Positions 1-5,973 of a stretch of 20,112 nucleotides of DNA are shown piece by piece. Under the pieces are notes generated by a model, which was given only the letters and a program-made list of their open reading frames with translations, was not told the DNA's origin and searched no databases. The position numbers and the translations under genes were made by a program. Source of the DNA: JBQTIQ01 sp052387955 (lineage in GTDB: Bacteria > Actinomycetota > Acidimicrobiia > Acidimicrobiales > JACDCH01); assembly GCA_052387955.1 (NCBI GenBank), contig JBQTIQ010000012.1:1-20112 (forward strand), read 5' to 3'. How positions within the stretch are numbered: the first letter of the stretch is position 1; the number at the start of each line of letters is the position of its first letter.

Positions 1-1
1 C

Positions 2-160
2 AGCTTCGCCAGCGTCGCTGAGCTGATCGACGCGATCGAGGACTACATCGCCCATCACAACGACGACCCGAAGCCATTCGTGTGGACCAAGACCGCGGAT
101 GAGATCCTCACCAAGGTCCGCCGAGGACGCGTCGCACTCGAACAAGCGCGCGTCATTTGA
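2..160 (+). CDS. IS630-family transposase, C-terminal end (5' partial)
   Basis: The frame is open from the window edge and ends at TGA 158-160, giving the last 52 residues of a DDE transposase. The stretch Y-I-A-H-H-N-D-D-P-K-P-F-V-W-T-K-T-A-D-E-I-L is typical of the IS630/Tc1-mariner transposase C-terminus (family knowledge). The catalytic domain lies outside the window. The insertion sits inside a MobF relaxase gene: coding sequence for the relaxase resumes about 14 bases after this stop. A TA at 173-174 fits the TA target duplication of this family, but the left junction is not visible, so the boundary is inferred. Confidence 0.8.
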   Translation, partial: SFASVAELIDAIEDYIAHHNDDPKPFVWTKTADEILTKVRRGRVALEQARVI

Positions 161-174
161 AGGACACACCACTA

Positions 175-1128
175 GACGGCCCCACCGGTGCGAGTGGCAT
201 CTACGTCCCGATGACCAGGGGCCGGGACTCCAACGACGCATTCGTCGTGCTCCGCGGTGAGGACACGCCAGCCGACGTCATCGCCGAGGCGCTCAGCCGG
301 TCGTGGATCGATCGACCGGCCGTCGCGGTCCGAGCAGAGGTGGGCGCGACGACGGGACGGTCGGACGGTGACGCACGCCAGCGCGCGCCTGACCGGCCGC
401 TGCCGGGCAGGGAGCTTCGTGAGCTCCTCGAACGTCATGCTGAGCTGGACAAGAGGATCTCCCAGGCGCCGGCGACGCTCGATGCCACCCGCGCACGGGT
501 CCGCATGCTGGCGAACCAACAGGACGCGGTTCGCAGCTCGATCGAGGACTACCGAGCCAGGCTCATCGAGGCGAGGGAGAAGGTCGTCGAGCTGGACCGC
601 CCGCTCCTTCGGCGCCGACATCGAACCGAGATCGACCGTGCGCGCTCTCAGGTATACGCACTGCCGAGTTCTATTGAGGAGGCTCAGGCCAAGCTCGCGG
701 AGCTGGAGCGCCAGGTACCTCATGCCGATCGGCGCCTCGGTCAGGCCGAAGCCGACGTCGCCGACCTTCGGGAGCTCCGAACCGAGCTCGGGCTTGTCAG
801 CCATGCGCTCGAGCACGATGCCCGACTCCGAGGACGTGACGCGGAGGTCACGCTGCCCGAGGTCGTCTTGGACCGAATCGGATCGTCGCCCAGCAGCGGG
901 CCGGAGCGCGAGCTCTGGCAGGACACCGCAGGGCGGCTCGCGCAGCACCACCTTGCCTTCGAGCTGCACGGAACCACGCTCGCGGGTCCAACCCCCCGTC
1001 CGTTCGGCCAGGACGCGTACGCGGCCAGCCACTGGGCGGCGGTTCAGGCCGTCGAACGCCTGGACCGCGCCCTCGGTCGGCAGCCCGAGATCGAGCCACC
1101 CCATCGAAGCCTCGGACGGTCGCTGTGA
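175..1128 (+). pseudogene. MobF (TrwC/TraA-like) conjugative relaxase, C-terminal fragment cut by IS630
   Basis: The open frame starts abruptly with L-D-G-P-T-G-A-S-G-I-Y-V-P-M-T-R-G-R-D-S-N-D, the helicase motif VI region of MobF relaxase-helicases; compare Y-V-G-M-T-R-G-R-H-D-N in the full relaxase at 8620-11817. The rest is the charged, coiled-coil-rich C-terminal region typical of these proteins, ending at TGA 1126-1128. The relaxase domain, Walker motifs and the rest of the helicase are absent here, displaced by the IS630 insertion. A TTG at 157 could open the frame, but it overlaps the transposase stop and is unlikely to be a native start. The fragment is not closely similar to the intact relaxase beyond the motif and general layout, so it belongs to a different element of the same type. 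Confidence 0.75.
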
Positions 1129-1167
1129 CCGCTCGTCGCGCTACGACGCTCAGCGGCGGAGCTCAGC

Positions 1168-1335
1168 TCAGTTGGGTGGCGTCTCCTCGACAAGCTCGAT
1201 GTCGCTGTACACGCACCGGAAGTACTCGTTCGAGAGCGAACCCCACGCCGCATCCGCGATCCACTCAGGGTCGTCGTACGCCTCGTGATCGGCCTCGACG
1301 GCGACCGTGAGCGAGAATCTGTAGACGCGAGTCAT
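1168..1335 (-). CDS. Small conserved-looking hypothetical protein (55 residues)
   Basis: The frame runs from ATG (1335-1333) to TGA (1170-1168). The protein begins M-T-R-V-Y-R-F-S-L-T-V-A-V-E-A-D-H and continues with a predicted helix P-E-W-I-A-D-A-A-W-G-S-L. The beta-strand-then-helix layout and clean GC third positions support coding. It starts 56 bases after the vsr stop on the same strand and may be cotranscribed with it. No function can be assigned. Upstream there is only a weak GGGC where a ribosome binding site is expected. Confidence 0.5.
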   Translation of the reverse strand: MTRVYRFSLTVAVEADHEAYDDPEWIADAAWGSLSNEYFRCVYSDIELVEETPPN

Positions 1336-1391
1336 GCCCGATGATCGCTCGAGATGGGCCCGAACTGAGGCTCATCGCATCCCTCGCCTCA

Positions 1392-1877
1392 TCAGCGGCG
1401 GCGACGCTCCCTCACAGCATCGCGGATGCGATGAGCGGCATCGCAGGGCTCCTCGTGTTCCCAGATTCGGAGCGGCAGCCAGCCCTCACGGAGGAGTCTG
1501 GTGTCAGTGTCCCGGTCGCGTCGTTGATTGCTTGCGATCTTCTCGGGCCAGTACCAAGTGTTCTCACGGATCGTGCCCCGACCGTGCTGCGGGCACCCGT
1601 GCCAGAAACATCCATCGACGAAGACCGCGACCCGCTCGGTCGCGAACACGATGTCTGCCGTGCGTCGGAGCGCTGGAACCGGGCGGCGGTTCACGAAGTA
1701 CCGCAACCCGAGTCGGTGGACCGCGCGGCGAACTGCGAGCTCGGGCGCGGTGCCGACACGCCGTTGCGACTGCATGCGGAGTCGAACCGAGTCGCTCGAC
1801 GCGAACGATTCCTTGGGGACCTTCGGTGGGCTGGTCAGCGGCCGATTTCGAGTGTCCGTGCCCGGCTTCGCTGTCAC
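1392..1877 (-). CDS. vsr: Very short patch repair (Vsr-type) DNA mismatch endonuclease
   Basis: A 161-residue protein. Vsr nicks 5' of the T in T:G mismatches that arise when 5-methylcytosine deaminates, protecting sites methylated by a partner C5 methyltransferase (family knowledge). Sequence support: S-D-S-V-R-L-R-M-Q-S-Q-R-R-V-G-T-A-P-E-L-A-V-R-R at the N-terminus, then R-T-A-D-I-V-F with the catalytic Asp, V-A-V-F-V-D-G-C-F-W-H-G-C-P with the Vsr signature Cys/Trp/His, N-T-W-Y-W-P-E-K-I-A-S-N, and R-L-L-R-E-G-W-L-P-L-R-I-W-E-H-E near the end. Length matches the family. It is divergent with the C5 methyltransferase: the gene starts are 23 bases apart, or 89 if the methyltransferase starts at 1967. 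The two probably share a regulatory region. Confidence 0.9.
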   Translation of the reverse strand: MTAKPGTDTRNRPLTSPPKVPKESFASSDSVRLRMQSQRRVGTAPELAVRRAVHRLGLRYFVNRRPVPALRRTADIVFATERVAVFVDGCFWHGCPQHGRGTIRENTWYWPEKIASNQRRDRDTDTRLLREGWLPLRIWEHEEPCDAAHRIRDAVRERRRR

Positions 1878-1900
1878 ACCCCCTGTTTACCCTCGTCCCC

Positions 1901-3100
1901 ATGCGCGCGACTGAGAGGGACCGGCGCCGAGCAGGCGTCCAGCTCAGTCTCCTCGCGGGCTCGACCATGCGCACCCCAGCCCAGGCCAGCGACAAGACTG
2001 GCACCGTGACTGTCGGGAACGCGATCTCGCTCTTCGCAGGCGCGGGCGGGCTCGATCTCGGCATCGAGGCCGCCGGGTTCAGGACGGTCGCCGCGGTCGA
2101 GTGGGACGAGGACGCGGCTGACACCATGGAGAAGAACGCAGGCGCGTATTTCCCTGACCTGCGGGAAGTGCTCAGGGCGGATCTCTACTCGCTGGCGACC
2201 GGTTCCGTGGGCGGCCTTACGACGCGCGACATCCTTCGTGCCGGCGGCTACGGGCGCCGCGAGCGTCCGGACCTTCTCGTAGGCGGGCCTCCATGCGTCG
2301 CCTTCTCCAAGTCCGGCTTCTGGCTCGACTGGAAGCGAGACGGCGTCGATCCGGCCGCCAGCCTGTTGCAGGCGTACACCCGTGTACTGGCAGAGGCGCG
2401 GCCGCGCCACTTCATCCTCGAGAACGTGTACGCGCTGACCTTCGACAACAAGGCCAGCCGGCCGGCGTTCGAGCGTCTTCTGCGTGAGATCGACGAAGCG
2501 GGGTATCGCTTCTCCTGGCAGGTTCTCAACGCCGCCGACTACGGCGTCCCACAAGCCCGACCTCGCCTGTTCATCGTCGGCGCCGCCAAGAACGAGAAGC
2601 TGCCGGAACTGCCACTCCCAACCCACCATGGCGAGTGGGAGCGCAGGAAGGTCGCTGGCGGTCCGCTGCCGCATGTGACAACTGGCGAGGTGCTTGCTGG
2701 GCTCGTGACCGAATCGGAACCCGAGGAAGTGGTCCGTGGCCAGTGGGGTCACCTCTTGCCCGGCATCCCGCCCGGTGACAACTACCTCTTCTACACAGCC
2801 GAACGGGGCCATCCGAGCCCAATCTTCGGCTGGCGATCGCGCTACTGGTCGTTCCTGCTGAAGCTGGACCCGAGCCGGCCCTCGCCCACGATCCAGGCCC
2901 AGCCCGGACCGAACGTCGGACCGTTCCACTGGGAGAACCGCCGGCTCCGGGTTCCTGAGCTGCGGCGGCTCTTCACCTTCCCTGACGCCTTCGCCTTCGT
3001 CGGTCGGCGCGCGTCGATCCAATCGCAGGTCGGCAACTCGGTGCCTCCGTTGCTCGGTCACCGCGTCGCGGAAGGTGTCGCCGCCGTCGCTCGGCACTGA
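1901..3100 (+). CDS. DNA (cytosine-5)-methyltransferase of a type II R-M system
   Basis: Transfers a methyl group from S-adenosylmethionine to C5 of cytosine in the system's recognition site. With the ATG at 1901 it has 399 residues and shows the ordered C5-methylase motifs: I, I-S-L-F-A-G-A-G-G-L-D-L-G (about 43-54); IV, G-G-P-P-C with catalytic Cys132; VI, E-N-V at 174-176; VIII, Q-A-R-P-R (218-222); X, V-G-N-S-V-P-P near the C-terminus. The target-recognition region lies between VIII and X and includes a K-L-D-P-S-R-P-S-P-T-I-Q-A block. The frame is open further upstream, but that part lies antisense to vsr and is not credible. ATG 1967 and GTG 2006 are alternative starts; no strong ribosome binding site decides. 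It is convergent with the endonuclease, with 16 bases between the stops. Confidence 0.92.
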   Translation: MRATERDRRRAGVQLSLLAGSTMRTPAQASDKTGTVTVGNAISLFAGAGGLDLGIEAAGFRTVAAVEWDEDAADTMEKNAGAYFPDLREVLRADLYSLATGSVGGLTTRDILRAGGYGRRERPDLLVGGPPCVAFSKSGFWLDWKRDGVDPAASLLQAYTRVLAEARPRHFILENVYALTFDNKASRPAFERLLREIDEAGYRFSWQVLNAADYGVPQARPRLFIVGAAKNEKLPELPLPTHHGEWERRKVAGGPLPHVTTGEVLAGLVTESEPEEVVRGQWGHLLPGIPPGDNYLFYTAERGHPSPIFGWRSRYWSFLLKLDPSRPSPTIQAQPGPNVGPFHWENRRLRVPELRRLFTFPDAFAFVGRRASIQSQVGNSVPPLLGHRVAEGVAAVARH

Positions 3101-3116
3101 CCCAAATCGTCTGTAA

Positions 3117-3911
3117 CTACGACTTCTTCTTGGGCTTGCGCTTCCCGGTCGCCGCCTTCGCCAAGGCGGCAGCTCGCTTCTTTGCCTTGGCGACGCCGGG
3201 GTTCACGGGCCAGCCCCGCTGTGCCGACCGCCAGTACGCGTAGAACTCGTCCTGGGTCTCGAACGCGCCCTTGCCGGTGACGATGTCATCCACTCGGTTC
3301 ACGGACCCGATGTAGTGGCGAGTTGAGGAGGGCTTGGTCCTGCCTGCGATACGCCACGCCGGGTGGATAGCGACCCGGACGTCCGAGAATCGCTCCTGAA
3401 GCTCAGGCCGGTACCGGTAGAGAATGACGATCGCGATCCGCTCCTCGTACTCGCCGAACGTTCGGAGCATTCCCGGGAACAGAAGGTCCGGGAACAGGAA
3501 GTACGTGTTGCCCGTGTAGAGCGCGATCGTGGAGTCCACGCTCGTGCCGGAGTGGCGAGCGCACTTGATGTCGATGGCATGCGCGCCGCCGTCGAAGAAC
3601 GCCCCCTCGATCTCGAAGTCGGGATACGAGCGGCTCCCGCCCTTGCGAATCCTGACGTCCTCGCCGTCGAGGGCGCCGTGGACGATGTCGAGAATTTCCG
3701 TCTCAAAGAGATTCGACAGGGCCGCAGATTCGTCGGGCAGGGGTAGAAGCCAGCCCTTCTCGGTGAGTTCGGCACGGAGATCTCCATCCGAGACGGCGTC
3801 GAGCGGAAGCGTGCCCTCTTCGCCGACTCGGAAGAGAGCACGCACCTGAGGAGTCCATCCCGCGAAGAGGTCCCTCAACCACGTCAGCGGGTCATGAGGT
3901 GGTGGCGACAC
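3117..3911 (-). CDS. EcoRV-like type II restriction endonuclease
   Basis: A 264-residue protein if started at GTG 3911. It aligns from memory with R.EcoRV over most of its length. S-Y-P-D-F-E-I, then 16 residues on D-I-K, reproduces the EcoRV catalytic D74, D90, K92 with identical spacing (here D98, D114, K116). The C-terminal I-G-S-V-N-R-V-D-D-I-V-T-G-K-G-A-F plus D-E-F-Y-A-Y-W-R matches the EcoRV I-G-S-I...E-G-K-G-I-F...D-E-F-L-D-Y-W-R. The recognition loop between the conserved W-R-I-A-G and I-G-S differs completely from EcoRV, and so does the Q-loop before the catalytic P-D, so another target is expected. A Lys-rich tail ends the protein. An ATG at 4019 would add 36 poorly protein-like residues. 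It is convergent with a C5 methyltransferase, whereas EcoRV is paired with an N6-adenine enzyme. Confidence 0.85.
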   Translation of the reverse strand: MSPPPHDPLTWLRDLFAGWTPQVRALFRVGEEGTLPLDAVSDGDLRAELTEKGWLLPLPDESAALSNLFETEILDIVHGALDGEDVRIRKGGSRSYPDFEIEGAFFDGGAHAIDIKCARHSGTSVDSTIALYTGNTYFLFPDLLFPGMLRTFGEYEERIAIVILYRYRPELQERFSDVRVAIHPAWRIAGRTKPSSTRHYIGSVNRVDDIVTGKGAFETQDEFYAYWRSAQRGWPVNPGVAKAKKRAAALAKAATGKRKPKKKS

Positions 3912-4111
3912 GCGAACGACTATCGCACGAGGATGATGTGCTGGTTGGTGATCGCATGGTTCAGGGGGCTCTGTCGTTGCACAGCCGCTGACGCCGACAC
4001 GATCGCCAAAGTCGCCCATCTCCCGGATGCGGCGCTACGCCGATCGCTGTCGCAGGTGGGATCCGCCGTCGCGGCTCGTGTCGGCTCGAGAATCGAGCGC
4101 CCGGAGCGAGC

Positions 4112-4117
4112 GAGGAG
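4112..4117 (+). promoter_or_regulatory. Ribosome binding site for the 70-residue gene at 4124
   Basis: GAGGAG lies 6 bases before ATG 4124, a near-perfect Shine-Dalgarno sequence. It fixes the start of a gene otherwise too small to call with confidence. Confidence 0.7.
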
Positions 4118-4123
4118 TCGCAC

Positions 4124-4336
4124 ATGCCGTTCTATGTCGAGTACACGGTGCCAATCCTGGTCGAGATCGACCTCGATGAGGAGGCGGTCGTCGGCGTCTA
4201 CGTCGACGACGAGCACGTGGAGGGACCGACCGATGTCGTCGCGGTCGAGGCCCACCCGTTGTCCGAGATCGAGAGCAACCGAGCGGTCAAGATCGCCGAG
4301 CAAGGGAGCTGGCCTGCCTGGGAGTTCGGGTTGTAG
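4124..4336 (+). CDS. Small hypothetical protein with C-terminal W-P-A-W motif, paralogue of the next gene
   Basis: A 70-residue acidic protein. Two or three beta strands (Y-V-E-Y-T-V-P-I-L-V-E-I-D-L; V-V-G-V-Y-V-D-D) precede a helix and the ending G-S-W-P-A-W-E-F-G-L. The gene downstream (4453-4686) has the same length class and layout and ends T-W-P-S-W-D-Y-E, so the two are probably distant paralogues. A strong ribosome binding site is present. It lies between the endonuclease, on the opposite strand, and the Mrr-like gene. No function is recognised. Its position in a defence cargo suggests, but does not show, an accessory or regulatory role. Confidence 0.7.
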   Translation: MPFYVEYTVPILVEIDLDEEAVVGVYVDDEHVEGPTDVVAVEAHPLSEIESNRAVKIAEQGSWPAWEFGL

Positions 4337-4452
4337 CGCACGCCGACGAGTCGCCTTAGCGGCGCACTACGCCGCGTGTCAGGCTCGAGCTCGACCGGTG
4401 ATCGAGACGCCGGCGCGTAGCGAGCCGATCCCGAAGGCACCCTCGAGCGACG

Positions 4453-4686
4453 ATGGTGCCTATGGAGACCCGTTTGGATCGAGCCCGCGCCCGCTACGTC
4501 GTCGAGGTGTGGGCGGACGTGAGCATCCTCGATCAGACCGTCGACCGAGTCGTCGTCGGCATGGCGGGCTTCGCCGCTCCGGTTGACGTACACACGGTGG
4601 ACGGCCTTGGGCTCTCGGAAGCCGAGCGCGCCGCGGTTCTCGACGCGCTGTCCAGCGACACCTGGCCGAGCTGGGACTACGAGTAA
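4453..4686 (+). CDS. Small hypothetical protein with C-terminal W-P-S-W motif
   Basis: A 77-residue protein from ATG 4453; ATG 4462 is an alternative giving 74 residues. The pattern A-R-Y-V-V-E-V-W-A-D-V-S-I, V-D-R-V-V-V-G-M, then L-S-E-A-E-R-A-A-V-L-D-A-L and S-D-T-W-P-S-W-D-Y-E parallels the 70-residue protein at 4124, including a helix introduced by L-S-E and the W-P-x-W ending. It is 116 bases downstream of that gene on the same strand and 42 bases before the Mrr-like gene. Function unknown. Confidence 0.65.
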   Translation: MVPMETRLDRARARYVVEVWADVSILDQTVDRVVVGMAGFAAPVDVHTVDGLGLSEAERAAVLDALSSDTWPSWDYE

Positions 4687-4728
4687 GACCACCCTTCCTG
4701 CGGCCGAGAGATTGGCTCGGTACGGTCG

Positions 4729-5760
4729 GTGGCTGTGACGTCGCCAGCCGAAGTTGGAAGGCAGCTGGAACAGCGAATCGCTGCGTTCTTCGGCACGCAC
4801 GGCTACCACGCGCGATGCAACGAGATCCTCGAAGGGCGATCCGGTGGCCGTCACGAGATCGACGTCCTCGCCGAGAAGTCTGACGCGCTGACGACCTATC
4901 GAGTCGCAGTCGAGTGCAAGGCGTGGCAGCAGCCGATCGAGAAGGACGTCGTATCGAAACTGAACTACGTCATTGGCGACCTCGGGCTGAACAAGGGAAT
5001 CATCGTGAGCCTTGCTGGATGCCGGTCGGGTGCGGAGCGAACGGCGGCCGACCTCGGCATCGAACTCTGGGGTCCAGACGAGCTCCGTCGGCACCTCGGA
5101 GACAGCGCCGTCGGAGAACTGGGCGTTGCCCCGAGCGCTTCGAGCACGACGTTGGCCTGGGGCTACGGCTTCAGAGCGTCGACTCCCCAGGCCGAGAAGG
5201 CGATCCGATCAGCAGGAAAGGGCCGGCTCGGCCTCCGGACTCTCGAGCGCCTCGTATGGCTGTCGCCCTCCTGGCTGCCGGCCTACAGCGTCCGGATCAC
5301 CGTTTCGCAGCCGGAGGTGAAGCGGCTCAAGACGAGGTTGCGATCGACGACCGTCGACAACCTATACGAGGCACTCGGGGGCACGTTCCTCGGTCGGGTT
5401 CCTGCACCCTGGGAGCAAGTGCAGCCGGACCAGAGGAGCGCGCTGCGGCCGTCGATCCGCGACACCAAGATTCACGGTGCGTTGCGCAAGGCGCTTTCGG
5501 ACTACGAGCGCGTCTCGTCGCCGGCAGCCGTCCAGCGTCACAGTGCGAACCTCGGGCAGCTCGGCCTGCCCGCCCCCTGTTCGTCGATCAGCGTCGACCA
5601 CACGTCCCTCGTCTATCTCCCGTACTTCGTCGGCGTCCTCGAAGGCGACGGGCGGCAGCGAGCCGTCGCAGTGTCCGGCAGGACGGGCGAGCTTTCGGAC
5701 CCGGTGTCGCACGTCCTCACGGCCAACCTGGCGCAGCTGCGCGCGCAGCTCGCGACGTGA
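4729..5760 (+). CDS. Mrr-like restriction endonuclease domain protein
   Basis: A 343-residue protein. The N-terminal 120 residues match the Mrr-type PD-(D/E)xK nuclease fold: G-Y-H-A-R-C-N-E-I-L-E-G-R-S-G-G-R-H-E-I-D-V (Asp45), then V-A-V-E-C-K-A-W (Glu62, Lys64), a helix E-K-D-V-V-S-K-L, N-K-G-I-I-V-S, and G-I-E-L-W-G-P-D-E-L at the end of the domain. Mrr-type proteins cut DNA carrying foreign methylation or act as general DNases (family knowledge). The remaining 220 residues are not recognised; they contain no obvious membrane segment. GTG 4729 and GTG 4735 are both possible starts. It is the last gene before the attachment core and points toward it. It may be a type IV restriction enzyme; whether it works with the R-M genes is unknown. 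Confidence 0.8.
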   Translation: MAVTSPAEVGRQLEQRIAAFFGTHGYHARCNEILEGRSGGRHEIDVLAEKSDALTTYRVAVECKAWQQPIEKDVVSKLNYVIGDLGLNKGIIVSLAGCRSGAERTAADLGIELWGPDELRRHLGDSAVGELGVAPSASSTTLAWGYGFRASTPQAEKAIRSAGKGRLGLRTLERLVWLSPSWLPAYSVRITVSQPEVKRLKTRLRSTTVDNLYEALGGTFLGRVPAPWEQVQPDQRSALRPSIRDTKIHGALRKALSDYERVSSPAAVQRHSANLGQLGLPAPCSSISVDHTSLVYLPYFVGVLEGDGRQRAVAVSGRTGELSDPVSHVLTANLAQLRAQLAT

Positions 5761-5952
5761 AGGTCGGACCCTCGCTCGGTCGCTCTCGGGGATGTGTCGC
5801 TTGTCCGCGATTTGTCAGCACTTTGTCCGCGAACACCCCCGGATTCGGGCCTACGGTAAACTACAGGGCATCACGAACCGGGCCTGAAAACCGCTACTGA
5901 GCAGCACGAACGCAAACTACACGCGACGCAACACCACGCCGCCAGCACGAGT
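5761..5952. other. Non-coding right end of element 0
   Basis: No credible gene. It holds three copies of an 11-base-period repeat (see separate entry) and AT-richer short repeats such as aaactaca, seen twice. It runs up to the attachment core at 5958 and is the expected place for arm-type recombinase or directionality-factor binding sites. Confidence 0.4.
5801..5833 (+). repeat. Three direct repeats, 11-base period
   Basis: TTGTCCGC at 5801, TTGTCAGC at 5812 and TTGTCCGC at 5823 are spaced exactly 11 bases apart, about one helical turn, so a bound protein would meet all three on one DNA face. They lie 125-157 bases from the core. The iteron-like arrangement suggests a protein-binding array; the protein is unknown. 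Confidence 0.55.
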
Positions 5953-5973
5953 TCAAGTCCCCCCTCCGACACG
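5951..5973. other. Attachment core, left end of element A, with tRNA 3'-end-like sequence
   Basis: Contains tcccccctccgacacg (5958-5973), repeated exactly at 17765-17780. With the preceding gttcaag it reads like a T-loop (GTTCAAGTCC) followed by an acceptor 3' side (CTCCGAC plus discriminator A), most like a tRNA-Leu 3' end. The 5' T-stem side does not pair, so no complete tRNA is present here. The core encodes the last residues (R-V-G-G-G-T) and the stop of the recombinase on the minus strand. Function as an attachment site is inferred. Confidence 0.55.

Larger units (their letters stand above)
1..5957. mobile_element. Element 0: right part of an integrative/mobilizable element carrying a restriction-modification cargo
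   Basis: Inferred partial element. It holds the C-terminal remnant of a MobF relaxase, an IS630-type insertion, and a cargo of vsr, C5 methyltransferase, EcoRV-like endonuclease, small proteins and an Mrr-like nuclease, and it ends at the core that begins element A. Relaxase, then cargo, then core is the same order as in element A. Its recombinase, small gene and most of the relaxase would lie left of the window. Alternatively, this is ordinary island DNA that happens to abut element A. Confidence 0.5.

Noticed and set aside
1334..1900. N-terminal extension of the C5 methyltransferase by 189 residues in an open frame
   Set aside because: It lies antisense to the clearly recognisable vsr gene and has no methyltransferase-like sequence; motif I begins only after 1901.
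3912..4019. 36-residue N-terminal extension of the EcoRV-like endonuclease from ATG 4019
   Set aside because: The composition is not protein-like, the purine run GGGAG sits too close to the ATG to act as a ribosome binding site, and the GTG 3911 start gives a length (264) close to EcoRV (245).
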